Shown here: one piece after another, positions 23,891 through 36,700 of the stretch
Numbering within the stretch: position 1 is the first letter of the stretch
Layout of the letters: every line of letters begins with the position of its first letter
DNA from: Elysia crispata
Lineage: Eukaryota > Mollusca > Gastropoda > Plakobranchidae
Assembly (NCBI GenBank): GCA_033675545.1
Contig: JAWDGP010005809.1
Coordinates: 460,001 to 524,000, forward strand
Length of the DNA: 64,000 nt
Direction of reading: 5' to 3'
The notes under the pieces: model-generated
What the model saw: the letters and a program-made list of their open reading frames with translations, nothing else
Databases searched by the model: none
What the model was told of the DNA's origin: nothing
Program-made: the position numbers and the translations under genes

Positions 23891-24539
23891 TCTGGTTTGA
23901 AGTAGAACTAATCAGAGCACCCAAGACTTGGTCACGTACACAAATCCAAATAACACCTGATAAAAGATTCCTCGAACGTGGTAACACTAGCGAATTCCTT
24001 CACAAGATCTGAACGACTGGTGATTGGCAGTAAGACGCGAGGGAGGCTTTCCTTCATCAACACATCTTCAGCGTGGAATTGATCTACTCGATGTAGACTC
24101 TAAATCAAGCTATCTTAATATCTAGGCATTTCTTGCATTTCTCAGGGTGACTTATAAGTCTACGAAGAGCCATGGTTAAATCCATTTCAATTTGATGATC
24201 AATCAACCAATGTTAAATATGTGTATATTTTTAACTAACATCAGAAACATCGCACATTTAAGTTGTTCGATTTTAATAGTGTTTCTACTATAAATTATCT
24301 GAGCATATGTTTCGGAATGATGAGAAATGAAGATTAAAGAGCACTTTACTGATAGGCATAATTGGCTGGACTAGAATAAAATCTCTTGAATCTCTCTAGA
24401 TAATTCGTTGCCTCGTGCGGTCCACAACTTGAGATTGTAAATGATCCAATATGATTGGCTGATAGGCATGATTGGCACCCGATAAGACAACCTGGAATTC
24501 CATTACATAGTAGGCCCAAAATTAGATAAGACTAGAATC
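23891..24539. other. No supported gene
   Basis: AT-rich unique-looking sequence. No exon is supported. Confidence 0.45.
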
Positions 24540-24920
24540 TCCTAACTAGAATCTTGCCAATAATCTAGATCTAGATCTAGATCTGCATGACCATCTCCAT
24601 TCTTAAAAGCTTGACTGAATTTCTAATCTTCCCGATTTGCCTTGGTCAAGATTAAGTAATTAATTATATTCTTCGTGTGATCTAATATCGATAGAGATCT
24701 GTAGATCTAAATTTAGATCAAGATGTAGATGAGTAGATCAGTTTACAAAAAAATTTATCTCTAGAATAGAATTTAGGTCCAGGTTAGATCTCAAGATGAT
24801 AGTCTTGTAGGTTGATGGCTTAGAATCTACTTAAAATAAAATAATGATTAGATTTAGTAGTAGGATCTAGACATCTAACACTTAAGTCTAGTCTAGATCT
24901 GTCTAAAAATGCTCAGGTAA
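24540..24920. repeat. AGATCT/CTAGATC-rich patch
   Basis: Includes perfect hexamer repeats (CTAGATCTAGATCTAGATCT near 24,564) and many scattered TAGATCT and TCTAGA words. A similar patch occurs at about 44,915-45,130. Confidence 0.75.
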
Positions 24921-25725
24921 ACACCAAGAGGCGTTTTGGGCCCTTCGACGTTCTGAGAAAATTCGAAACTTTTGTAACTCCAGTCAGGCCAACCCAGTAC
25001 CGTTGAGGATTCAATATTCTATAAAGTTTTTATTAATTTATTCTAAAAGAATTAAAAACTGGTATCAAGATCTAGTCAGTTAAAAATCCAGATAAATGAA
25101 ATACACTTTATTCACAGAATGAGATCCACAGTGTGAAGCGACTGAACCGTTAGAGGAATCCATGGAAGACAATGTTTACAATCCAAGACGCGAGGCTCCT
25201 CTTCACTTCTTGTTGAATCAAGTTCAAATCGCTGAGCGTGTCCTACAAACAGGATACTTGGAGTGGCTTCCCCTTAGCCCTTCTCCAGTCCTCATTGCTT
25301 CCCAGTTGAGAGACCAGCGGAGCGTGCGGTGGCCTAGGAGAAAAGTTTAGGCGAACGCCGCGTGCCTTTCGTCCCTCTCTCTCTCTGTCTCTCTCTCCCT
25401 GGCCCCTCTCACGCCCAGGTGTTTTTGCTATTTTGAGATTAAGCTCCGCCCCTAGGCCCTTAGATTTCTCCTGATTGACAGCAGTAAAGCACATTGTCAT
25501 GCGCGGCTTTTGATGAGGTAAGACGAGGGGTTGAAGTGTTATTCAAGAGACTGTTAGCATCAGATGGCAGTTGATCGGTCCGTGTAAGCAGAGCTACAAG
25601 ACGGTGTTCAATCGTTGCTCTTTTGAACCACCTGTTAGTATTAATTCCATGCTTTAATTAATTCACGTCGGTGACTTGACAGGCGTACTATCTGACAGTA
25701 ATAGAATAAAATTAATTCATATTTA
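24921..25725. other. No supported gene
   Basis: Unique-looking sequence with a short CT/CTGT run at about 25,374-25,400. No exon is supported. Confidence 0.4.
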
Positions 25726-25920
<195 letters not shown>

Positions 25921-26339
25921 CTATCTTCTATATTCTATCTCTCCATCTGTCCTTGGTCTTCTCTTTGTCTCTTATCCTTCGTCTCTTTTCTCTTGTCGCT
26001 CTTTTTCTCTCTAATCCTATAAAGAGCATGAATGTTAAAGCTTGACCCTGTATGATCAAACTACGACATTTTCATTTCACTAAAAGCTTGCTTGCTATAT
26101 TCCAAGCGAGTTGCCCTTTCTACTCGATTTCAACATTTACTTTTTGTCTTGCATCCTAACATTTTGCTTATTATTAGACAAGACCAAATGCGGCAAGAAA
26201 TCAAATATTTAATTGGAATGATAGCCTGTAAAATGAATCATCATATCTAGGTTAATGTTGTAAAAGTAAAACATATAGATACAAAATATTCACCGAGCAG
26301 ATCAAGGCCAGAACGTATGATATTGGTCCGGGTTCAAGT
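25921..26339. other. No supported gene
   Basis: AT-rich sequence. No exon is supported. Confidence 0.45.
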
Positions 26340-26945
26340 GGCCGTGTGCTGCTGCAGTTGTTGTAGCTGCTGGTGTTGCTGCTGTTGTAGCTACTGGTGC
26401 CGCTGGTGTTGCTGCTGTTGTAGCTACTGGTGCTGTTGCTGCTATTGTAGCTACTGGTGTTTCTGCTATTGTAGCTACTGGTGCTGCTGGTGTTGCTGCT
26501 GTTGTAGCTACTGGTGCCGCTGGTGTTGCTGCTGTTGTAGCTACTGGTGCCGCTGGTGTTGCTGCTGTTGTAGCTACTGGTGCTGTTGCTGCTATTGTAG
26601 CTACTGGTGTTTCTGCTATTGTAGCTACTGGTGCTGCTGGTGTTGCTGCTATTGTAGCTACTGGTGTTGCTGGTGTTGCTGCTGTTGTAGCTACTGGTGA
26701 TGCTGCTGGTACTATTGTAGTTACTGGTGTTGCTGCTGTTGTTGCTATTGTAGCTACTGGTGCTGCTGGTGTTGCTGCTATTGTAGCTACTGGTGTTGCT
26801 GGTGTTGCTGCTGTTGTAGCTACTGGTGCTGCTGGTGTTGCTGCTATTGTAGCTACTGGTGTTGCTGGTGTTGCTGCTGTTGTAGCTACTGGTGCTGCTG
26901 GTGTTGAAGCTACTAATGCTGCTGCTGCTGATGATGCTTAGGATA
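26340..26945. repeat. GCT/GTT-rich trinucleotide-derived minisatellite
   Basis: Built from GCT, GTT, GGT and GTAGCTACTGGT trinucleotide blocks in units of 27-39 bp over 600 bases. All periods are multiples of three, so frames stay open. One plus frame reads Cys/Trp-rich. Another, with no ATG, reads an Ala/Val/Thr/Gly repeat (AAVVATGAAGV) for about 200 codons from a stop at 26,318 to a TAG near 26,940. No exon border is convincing. Confidence 0.9.
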
Positions 26946-27289
26946 CTAATGCTGCTGCTGCTGATGATGCTTAGGATACTAATGCTGCTGCTAATGCTGT
27001 TGATGCTCAGCTGCCTAGCGTATGAAGCTACTGGTTCTAGACAAAGTTTTCAGCACAACAATCCTCATTATGGCGTCACTCAGACTTATCACTTCGTCTT
27101 GACACGGTGTTTCAAAATTCTCATTCATCAAACGGCATCAAAGCTAACTTTTTGGGGGGGGTTTAAATTGATGCGAAAAACGATAATGGTTTTATAAAAA
27201 TATTGGAGCGTTCTTTATAGTCCAAAGTCAGCTTGAAAATGTTTGGGCGGTGTTTAATTTGGTTTTAAGATTGGGTAGACCTGTGTGAA

Positions 27290-27690
27290 CTCTCAACAAA
27301 TCAATCAATCAATTACTAATGAATGAATCATTCAATCATTATTTCGATTCAACGAAACGATGAATGGGTAGATGGACCATTTATCGCTCAACCTACCAAC
27401 TAATCAATCATTCAATAAATCTGTCTGCTAATTAGTCAGACAACTGATCTATGAAACAAGCAAGCAACCAATCCTAAATAAAAATTAAATAATTATTATA
27501 TGTTCAACCAATCAATCAATCAATTAATCAAATAAAATCAATAAAAAAATTAAGCAAGCAAAACTGAATCAATCAATTAACGAATCAACAAATTATCATA
27601 ACCCAAGTACATGTAACATCTAAAATTAAGAGGTCAATACTGAATCATTGAATCAATCAATCAATAGAAAAATTTCACAACCATTACTGA
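27290..27690. repeat. Degenerate (AATC)n-rich region
   Basis: AATCAATCAATC and AATGAATG words recur irregularly through 400 bases of AT-rich sequence. Confidence 0.8.
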
Positions 27691-29240
27691 ATCAATTCAT
27701 CCACAAAATGAAGCAAAATAAAATAAGATCTATGACAACGTGCAGTTCGCTACAAGATATCAGTATCATCAGAGTAATTGATCACACTCTATTTCAGGAT
27801 TCCTTTGATGGAACTAAGTAGGTCAAGTTCTTTCCAGTTTCAGCCAAATGTCAAACCGGGCTAGACTTGACCCAGTCTCGGGCTACAGGCAAGATCTATC
27901 CTGATCCCTGATCCCTGGTCCAGCTGACACCGCAGAAACAAAAGAGCGGAGCAGGAAACAGACGTCATTCTGTCTCAATGGAAGATCACAGAATTGAAAC
28001 CCTCACTGTCAAGTTTATCACACAACATTGTGACAGATAACTTCAAACAGCGCGCTTCTGTATTCTCCCCTTATGCTTCGGTTTGTTCTATGCTATAATT
28101 GTTGTTAATTTATTGTTACTGCTCCTGTTTTCCCTCCATTTTTCTTCATCGTTAAAAATACAAACATACGCAAACACACACATACAAAAACTTTAAATGA
28201 AAGAAAATGTGTTGATCACTCTGCCGTAGATTCCTATGTCCTTTAAATTTAAGGTTTTGTCTGCCACAAAGTTTGTTTTTGCCTTCGAGCTTGAGATCAG
28301 CTGAGAAGAACAGAATAAAGAATCCAATTCACAGCTATTATTGTTCTCACATGACGGGGATATAACTTTTGAACTGTTTATAAACTGTTTAGGTTGTGTC
28401 ACTCTGCCACAAATGTACTATCTCTGAACGGTTAGCAGTTGAAATAATTATATACTTATGAAATATCGAGACAGTTGGACACAGTTACAAAAACAGCGAG
28501 CACAGCGAGATAATTATAGTTTTTTTTTTTTCCGGTCACGAAATGTATTCTAGATACATTGAGAGAAAGCATGAAAGGCAAGACACACCTTTTTTTTACC
28601 TTGAATTTGACATAAGAAACAACGAAGCGCGGTAGGTGTAAGGCACGGAAGTTTATGACCTGCACGCATGGAAACTCATTCATCCTATTGTCCTTTTCAA
28701 TGAAAATTTGCGCTACGAAAGAAAAGAGTGTTTTGATGTTTTAAATGTATTATTATTGTAGGCCTAGTATGAGAATTTATATCTTAACTTTTCTATATTT
28801 ACAATTCTCACTCAGATTCTATCACCATTCTCCTATTAAATTTGTTCATACATAATGTGTAAAACATTGTTAAGGTCAATGTTTGAATTTTAATGTCATT
28901 GACGTGATGGCTTTGTTTATGATCTGCCTTGATATCCTTCCCTTTTTTCTCTGAACGATGATTGTTTTACCAGAGAGACTTAAAAAAAAAGCTGCATATA
29001 AATAATGTTATACCTTTGATGTTTATAGTTTAAATATTTATTCACCTCTGTTATACCATATTTATTTTATCATTATTATTATTGACGAAAATGTAATCTA
29101 ATCTTCCTAACCAGGACCAAAAAAAGTTTCTTTATTCTGTATTTTGTTTTCTGTAATTTCATATTCTGTTTTTTGTATTTGTATTCCTCTGATCCTGAGC
29201 TCAGCGGCTAATCTGGAAAACTTCACCTGCAGCTCGGGTA
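27691..29240. other. No supported gene
   Basis: About 27,780-28,060 is a repeat-free, less AT-rich island that could be regulatory. The rest is AT-rich with short homopolymers. I see no exon with two good borders. Confidence 0.4.
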
Positions 29241-29245
29241 AACTC

Positions 29246-29655
29246 TAGAGATGTCGGTCTGTGCGCTGTGTCTAGAGATGTCGGTCTGTGCGCTGTGTCT
29301 AGAGATGTCGGTCTGCGTGCTGTGTCTAGAGATGTCGGTCTGTGTGCTGTGTCTAGAGATGTCGGTCTGTGTGCTGTGTCTAGAGATGTCGGTTTGCGTG
29401 CTGTGTCTAGAGATGTCGGTCTGTGTGCTGTGTCTAGAGATGTCGGTCTGTGTGCTGTGTCTAGAGATGTCGGTCTGCGTGCTGTGTCTAGAGATGTCGG
29501 TCTGTGTGCTGTGTCTAGAGATGTCGGTCTGTGCGCTGTGTCTAGAGATGTCGGTCTGTGTGCTGTGTCTAGAGATGTCGGTCTGTGTGCTGTGTCTAGA
29601 GATGTCGGTCTGTGTGCTGTGTCTAGAGATGTCGGTCTGCGTGCTGTGTCTCATT
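29246..29655. repeat. 27-bp minisatellite, 15 copies, open on both strands
   Basis: The unit is built on TCTAGAGATGTCGGTCTG with GTGCTGTG and repeats every 27 bp, with only C/T changes in GCGTGCTG versus GTGTGCTG. The plus frame repeats MSVCVLCLE. The minus frame repeats HSTQTDISR. Both are open only because 27 is a multiple of three. Confidence 0.95.
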
Positions 29656-29799
29656 CCGAGGCGGTACCGGTACACAGTCTGACACACACGCGCTTCATGT
29701 GGGAACGACCTCTTCAGAGCCACGCAACAGTCACCATCTTGATAAAGTAAAAGGATAACAAAACGTGCAATTCTTAGGAGAATAATTAATCCTTATGGA

Positions 29800-30270
29800 A
29801 ACAGGCTTGACTCAAACAATGTACCCAACGATTAGCGATTTCTCGGGGTTCCCATGGTTGGTATACATTCACTATTAAATGACCAATAAGGCCAGTGAAT
29901 TCCCAAAGTTGACATATTCTAACTAAATACATAGTTACAAGAGTTCTCAGAGAATTTTCAAAGCTGATAACTGATACCATGATCTCTCAGTATTAGAGAA
30001 TTCCCAGGAATAATATACAAATTGCCATACAGTGATCAGTGATTTCCGAGAATTCCCAGAGTTGATATCCATGACCACACAATGATCAGTGATATCGGAT
30101 AATTCCCAGGGTTGATATACCATGACCTCACAACGCCCGTTGATATCAAAGAATTCCCAGGAATGATAATATATCCTAAACTCACAATGACCGCTCATTT
30201 AAGAGAATTCCTAGGAATGATAATATATCCTGGCCTCACAATGACCGCTCATATAAGAGAATTTCCAGGA
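29800..30270. repeat. Degenerate minisatellite with GAATTCCCAGG core
   Basis: AGAATTCCCAGGAATGATA and related words recur every about 50-60 bases with many substitutions, interleaved with ACCTCACAATGACCG-like words. This is an old, decayed array. Confidence 0.75.
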
Positions 30271-31904
30271 ATGATGTAACAAAAGAGAACACAACATACT
30301 TTAACATCAATTATCAAGATGGAACATTGATCAAGCATGAACACACCTTGATCGAGGTTGACTAAACTGCTATAATTCGAAATATATCACGCAAGGCCAG
30401 AGGCGATCCTTTTCTTTGATATACTAAAACCTCCGAGTTAGAGCAGGATTCTGTTGTTTGAAAAATGAAGTAGCGCACATATTCTCGCGAATAAAACCCG
30501 TCAAAAATTAGGTTGGCGGAATCAAGAAGACGAATGTGGATACCCCAGACAAGACATGAGCCAAAATGAACAGCCTGACATAACAATGTTGATTGATGAG
30601 AGGCTGTCGGAGTTGAACTTGCCTGAAGATTAGAAATTTTAATGGCTTTTTGTGTTCGGTGATGCGGTCTTAGTGCCGCGGTCGGGAAACTGTTTGATCT
30701 GGTCCGCTGTGGAGCTGTGGGTGACGTGTTTCGAGAGCCCAAATGTACCGCCATAGCCATGCTGTTTGGAAGGACTCCGGGCAATCTGCAGGCGAGTCAC
30801 CGAGTCGCCACTTCACGCGCTGCGAGGACATGGTGATCACATTACTCGGTTTGACCAAAGGGCAATGTGAAAGAATCAACTTGGGTGTAGGCTCATACTG
30901 GCGAGGTCAAGGACACTGGGAATGGGATGAGGTCAGTGAAGGAGGTCACCACCCACAAGGACTTGCAGAGGGCACAGTGTGCTCTTCACTAGCTTCATTC
31001 ATATTACATAAAACGAAAACAGAAATCCTTGCATTGATTATGTATTTTTATATCTATTCATTCATCTCAAGCAAGGTATCGCATGAATGAGTGAGATTCC
31101 AATTACTCATAAGTTTTCTGCAGCATAACCATAACTCCACCAGCTCCAAACACACATATACTACATAACTATATCTCCACCAGCTTCGAACACAGCCATA
31201 ACTCCCGTCTCACAGTGTCAAAAGATTTCAGATTCCATAGCGAGGTCATAACTAAACCGCTCTTGGGTCAGCAAGGGAAACCATGCAGGCTTGTTCTAGT
31301 CGCTCCAGGAGGAGTTCTGCCATTAATTAACTTTCCCAGTTATGACACGACGTGACAATGTGTATGATTGTGTTAACCCGTGACAAGGGGATAGTACAAA
31401 TACACACACACACACACGCACACGCACAAAGCGTGTCACTCTTTCTCAATACGGAGGCCGAGCTGGGGACTAGGATAATCCCACAGCTAATCTCCTGTTT
31501 GCTACACCCGATTAAGCCAAGATTAGGTTGCTTCAAATTGCAGCTCAAATTTTCTGGTTTATTTTGTTTGTTATTTTTTGCTCAACTTGCTCTCTCATGT
31601 TTGTTCTCGTATGATAATGCACGTGTTTTCACAAGCGAGAAACATGTTTATGTTCAACATTTTCCTATACATCGGGCCGAGAAAGAATCCCATGTTTCAT
31701 CAAATGATGCAACAGCATTATTTCTAAACAAATACAATCATGTATCTTATAAAGAAGGGGGCAAAGTGTTAGGGAACTTAAGATCGAAAAGAGAAAAGAA
31801 CGACAGTACTATGGCATAATTAAAAAAGATAGAAAAAAGGAACAAGAAAATATTGTAAGGTGATAACATCTATAAATCTCTCTCTGGATAAACTGATGTG
31901 GTAA
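30271..31904. other. No confident gene; GC-richer island at 30,650-30,960
   Basis: The island carries a minus-strand ATG at 30,831 in good context (ATCACCATGTC). It opens a 53-codon frame (MSSQRVKWRLGDSPADCPES onward) to a TAA at 30,670, and overlapping frames are also open. No strong donor is found, so a first exon cannot be asserted. A (CA)n tract lies at about 31,402-31,428. Confidence 0.3.
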
Positions 31905-31990
31905 GAGGCACTATGGTTGGTGTGATGGACTCGTAAGCCAGTGGTTGTGGGTTCAATTCAGTCTAAAAATGTGAGGAGGGCTGCAGTTTT
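31905..31990 (+). mobile_element. tRNA-derived SINE head
   Basis: An A-box-like segment (CTATGGTTGGTGTGATGG, about 31,911-31,928) and a B-box (GTGGGTTCAATTC, about 31,947-31,959) lie at near-tRNA spacing with an anticodon-loop-like stretch between. The cloverleaf is imperfect, so this is a SINE-type relic and not a functional tRNA gene. Confidence 0.5.
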
Positions 31991-32978
31991 CAGGCTCAAT
32001 GACTAGTTTCGAAAATTTGTGATTTCCATATTTTTTGAAAGCCCAACCAATTCTCTGCATAAAACAGTTGAAAATTTTTCAGAATAATATATTATATTAG
32101 TATTTGGCTGAGATATGACCCAAAACTTAACACAAGTCTGGGGAATGAGAAAGTGAGAATAATGTGTTTAAAGTTAGGGAAAGTTTTCATGCAGGGTTGC
32201 AGTTATCTTCACAAAAACACTATAATACATATTTAACGTTTCTTTTGGGCTTTGACACTTTTTGATAAGATAGAAAAATAGTTGATAGTTCAAAAGAAGC
32301 TAAAAAATGGGAAACCTTGAAAAAGTGATTTTTTTTTTTTTTTATGTTTGAAGCCCAGTAGCTCAAAACAGTAATTTCCGACATGAGCCTGAAAATCCGA
32401 GGTCAGCTCACCGATAGGTATAGCTCTACAGGCAGATCACAGACAGGGCATGGTATTTGTGGAATGCTAGACACTTTTCAATCTATTTCAGCACCGTATT
32501 TTAGTTTCATAGTTGTCATTATTTCCTCAAAGCCCACAGAGAAGCAGGCCTGTCACCATAATCATAGACCAGACACCGAACCTCATAGTAAGGGAAGTAA
32601 CCATGAAATTACACTGAGTGCTGCAAAGTTACTCTTCTTGGAATAAAGCCCATCTTTGATCCAGACATCGATACATGTAGGTCTTGAAACGAGTATAATA
32701 ATGGTTCTAAAAATAGCTGTGAAAGTAGAAACAACTATCTTGATTTTTATGGTCTTAGGATTGTGTTCAATAGAGAGTGTAAAAAGGTGATGTACAATAT
32801 TTTCATTCTGCACAGAACTGTTGCTCATGACTGGTTTTGTGTTCAAGCGTTTTTTTTTTTGTTTTTGTTTTTTTACCACAAATAATCCTAACTACTGTAA
32901 AGACATATATGCGCATAAATTATGTGTTGATATTGAAAACCAATGTGTTCAGTGTAAAGCTGAAAACTGGATACACAT

Positions 32979-33011
<33 letters not shown>

Positions 33012-33523
33012 TTGTTAATCTCTCCAGCAATTCAATGATTTATTTGGAATGAATTTAAAATCTCATGGGACAAAACTTGTTTCTTGGTCTGAGCGGTGTA
33101 ATCAAGTTTCAAAGGTTGATGCGACTTCTGTATCACCCATTTCTTGTTTTTGATTGAGACCAAGTTGGAAGTCTGGCATTGATAGGCGCAGGCCAACTTG
33201 TGCTATAGACATTTAAGATTTCCAGAGACGGTTATTTTTTTTAAGCTTTTAACTGAGTTTAAGGAGATGCCAGGTACAGTATTGTTTTTATTCCTGCTGC
33301 CGCTGATGTTACAAGCTTTATCAACGGTTTTATTTAACTCTAATTTCGATTTCGTGCTTGTAGAGTTGTATTGTTTATGACATCAAGGAAATTATACTTT
33401 TACTATTCTGATTAGTTTTATAGTTTTGAAAAAAGAAAGAAAGAAAGAAAGAAAGAAAGAAACAGCCAGATAAATATCTAGCAGGTCTAAAGCTGTTTGT
33501 TTCATTTCGCCATGCCCTCCATT
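31991..33523. other. No supported gene; homopolymers and (GAAA)n
   Basis: AT-rich sequence with poly-T runs near 32,328-32,342 and 32,980-33,010 and an (AAAG)n tract at about 33,430-33,461. It lies downstream of the donor of the giant exon, so it may be intron. Confidence 0.5.
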
Positions 33524-33766
33524 TTAAAAAGGAGGCGAAACATTACCATCAAGAGGTGACTGCTGGCCTCCTTGTTTGACAGCTAGGTGTGTCGGAGTAC
33601 TCTTAAGCTGAACTAAAGTGTAAGGGTTACGTCGTCTTATAAACCAACCAATCAGTTTACGGTATGGACAGAGTGGCATTATGATAAGATTTCCTTTCTG
33701 ACTCCTCGACCTTAGATCTATAATGTATCCAGTAGCCAAGATAAGATAGTAGAAGTAACTGCTTAC
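33524..33766 (-). other. Probable intron read-through of the giant exon
   Basis: The frame of the giant exon continues past its splice donor for 81 more codons to a TAA or equivalent stop at 33,524. The composition changes abruptly, from Ser/Thr/Lys-rich disorder to hydrophobic and Arg-rich residues (LIGWFIRRRNPYTLVQLKS). I take this as intron sequence. An unspliced isoform ending here is the alternative. Confidence 0.5.
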
Positions 33767-36700
33767 CTGTAATGTTATTGTTTCGGTGTGAGAAGACGCG
33801 CTGGTTTTCTCCCTTGCTTCACCTCCGTCGGGCCCAGTGTAAAACCGAGAGTGATGAACATCTGACGCTCTAATAACCAGACCAGTAGAGGTATACTCTG
33901 TCCGGAGACCACTGTGGTCACTATCCACCTCAGACGGTTTAGACATCACGGACACACCCTTGTCGCTAGTGTTTGGTTTTATTTCCTTGACTCGGTGATC
34001 TGAGGGCAGGTAGAGCATCTCCACCAGCTCCTCCACTCCCCGGATAATCCCGTTCATGACGTCATCCTGAGCTGGTCTGGCTCTGTCCTGACTGGACAAG
34101 CTCTTCAGGTGATCCAGCAGCGCGCCCCAGGTGGACGGGTCAGACGGACCAGTCGGGGTATCTGTGGCTCCGGAACTGAGAGACAAACGGGGAGTAGGGA
34201 AGCTGTGGAGGGTTGCCAGAAACCTTGTTGTCGGTGACGTCATTGTCTGTTTGGAAGTGTTTTCAGTGAACAACGGTTGTGCTAAGTCATCTGAAGATCT
34301 TGTGGAAGTCTTCGAATCGTTCATAAACTCTAAAATTCCCGGGAAAGAGTTTGTGGCATGTTGTACCAGGGACCTCGAGAAATGATAAGGTTTATTGGTA
34401 GGTTGTATCAGGGATTTAGAGAACTGGGCAGAGCCCTTTTTGTCCTCAAAGTCACCAGTCTCCAGAGCAGAAGTTTTGGCTCCTCGCATGTAATTGTCAC
34501 ACGCCATCTTGGATTTGTTACAGTCTTCATTTGCTAGTGAAGTGTCTGGTAAAACATTAACGTCGTTCATTGCTTTAGGCGTCTCAGGCTTCTGCTTCAC
34601 AATGTCTGCGTGCTCACTTGTTTCAGGCTTCTGCTTCACAATGTCTGTGCCCTGACTTGTTTCAGGCTTCTGCTTCACAATGTCTGCGTGCTCACTTGTT
34701 TCAGGCTTCTGCTTCACAATGTCTGCGCCCTGACTTGTTTCAGGCTTCTGCTTCACAATGTCTGCGTGCTCACTTGTTTCAGGCTTCTGCTTCACAATGT
34801 CTGCGTGCTCACTTGTTTCAGGCTTCTGCTTCACAATGTCTGCGCCCTGACTTGTTTCAGGCTTCTGCTTCACAATGTCTGCGCCCTGACTTGTTTCAGG
34901 CTTCTGCTTCACAATGTCTGCGCCCTGACTTGTTTCAGGCTTCTGCTTCACAATGTCTGCGCCCTGACTTGTTTCAGGCTTCTGCTTCACAATGTCTGCG
35001 CCCTGACTTGTTTCAGGCTTCTGCTTCACAATGTCTGCGTGCTCACTTGTTTCAGGCTTCTGCTTCACAATGTCTGCGTGCTCACTTGTTTCAGGCTTCT
35101 GCTTCACAATGTTTGCGCCCTGACTTGTTTCAGGCTTCTGCTTCACAATGTCTGCGTGCTCACTTTTTTCAGGCTTCTGCTTCACAATGACTGCGTGCTC
35201 ACTTGTTTCAGGCTTCTGCTTCACAATGTCTGCGCCCTGACTTGTTTCAGGCTTCTGCTTCACAATGTCTGCGCCCTGACTTGTTTCAGGCTTCTGCTTC
35301 ACAATGTCTGCGCCCTGACTTGTTTCAGGCTTCTGCTTCACAATGTCTGCGCCCTGACTTGTTTCAGGCTTCTGCTTCACAATGTCTGCGTGCTCACTTT
35401 TTTCAGGCTTCTGCTTCACAATGTCTGCGTCCTGACTTGTTTCAGGCTTCTGCTTGACAACGTTTGCACCTTGACTTGGTTTAGAGTTTTCGACAATTAT
35501 TATATCTAAACTAGCGTTTGCTTTCAAAGCTTCTGACCCGACACTCATATTGATTTTATTTAGCGAATGTTTCTTTCTCCGCACTGGTTTTCTAGGGCCA
35601 GAGCTTGGAGTGGAGGCATGCAGATTTATTTTCGGGTTTTCCCTCTCCAGAATCGCTGTTCGTTCCCTGATAATTGTCCTGCTCGCCAACTGCCTCGTCC
35701 GCCTGGAGCGTTTCTTTGTTTTGTTATGTGCAGTGTCTTTCTCTGATGGTTGTGTGGCTGGCTGTCCGTGCCAAGCTGAGGGCTGAGAGCTTTGTTTTCT
35801 TCCTCTGCCACAGCGAAGCGACTCTGCACTTCTCCATCGACGTAAGTTTGACCTGGCGGGATCTACTGACGCGCTCGCAGCTCTAGAGTCGGCAGACTGA
35901 TCACGGCTTGAGGAGTGCTGACGGTGGGGGCTGGAAGACTTACACTGAGACTGGAACGTGTTCACCTTTTTACCCAGCTTGATTCTCACAGTGTGAATGC
36001 TGGAAGTTGCTGGATACCGCGGTTTCCTCTTCCTTTCTATCAAGACAGGGCTTGCTTTGATGTCTAAGTATAGAGAGTCATTCGGATCCTGTCGACCTCT
36101 ATCTGAGTTCCGCTTCAAGGAGGACCGCAAGAACTTACCATCGACTATATTGATTTCTGGTGAGCTCTTTGTTGCTCCATAAAGTTCCACAAACTTAGGA
36201 TTCACTATAGGGACACAGTGACCAGTGCCCGTGGAGGTGTGAGGGGCGACTGGACGATAGCTGGTGTATCCGAGGTCAGTACCTGACCTACATCTAGTAA
36301 CGGTTGACGGTAGCTCTATAGCTTCTCTAGTTTTATTCCAAACGAAATAATCGTTGAGTTTAGCCAGGATATCGCTCTCTGAGCGCGAAATACTCTCATC
36401 TCGCGTAACAACTTGGCTCTTGTTTCCAATTCTAGGCTCGTGATCAGTACAAGTCTTCAAGGACATGAGAAAGTTAGTCGTGTCTGGTCTTTTCGAGGCA
36501 TCTGTCGCCTGAGTGGAAGAGATTTTCCACAGGAGACGCTGACTGCTTTCTTCTTCTGCTGCCTCCATTTCTTGGGTTTGTCGCTGGGGAAATTCCACAG
36601 CTGGTGTAGCCACCACTCTGGATGGCGGCAATGGACCTGTCTGAAGTTTGTCAAAGTTTGTTTGTGGGCTCTTGTCCAGAGGTTGAGACACAGGACTAAA

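Noticed and set aside
26317..26700. Cys-rich peptide gene
   Set aside because: The Cys/Trp/Ser pattern is one reading frame of a GCT/GTT trinucleotide repeat, with no signal peptide or splice borders.
29223..29750. HSTQTDISR and MSVCVLCLE repeat proteins
   Set aside because: Both arise from one 27-bp unit read on opposite strands. Variation is only C/T at silent-looking and non-silent sites alike.
31905..31990. Functional tRNA gene
   Set aside because: A- and B-box-like segments are present but the stems do not pair into a cloverleaf, so a SINE relic is more likely.
33524..33766. C-terminal 81 residues as part of the giant-exon protein
   Set aside because: They follow a strong donor in phase 0 and differ sharply in composition, so intron read-through is the better explanation.
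34610..35509. Plus-strand Cys/Leu-rich repeat frames
   Set aside because: They are shadows of the coding 39-bp repeat on the minus strand. The minus frame is open far beyond the array and the plus frames are not.
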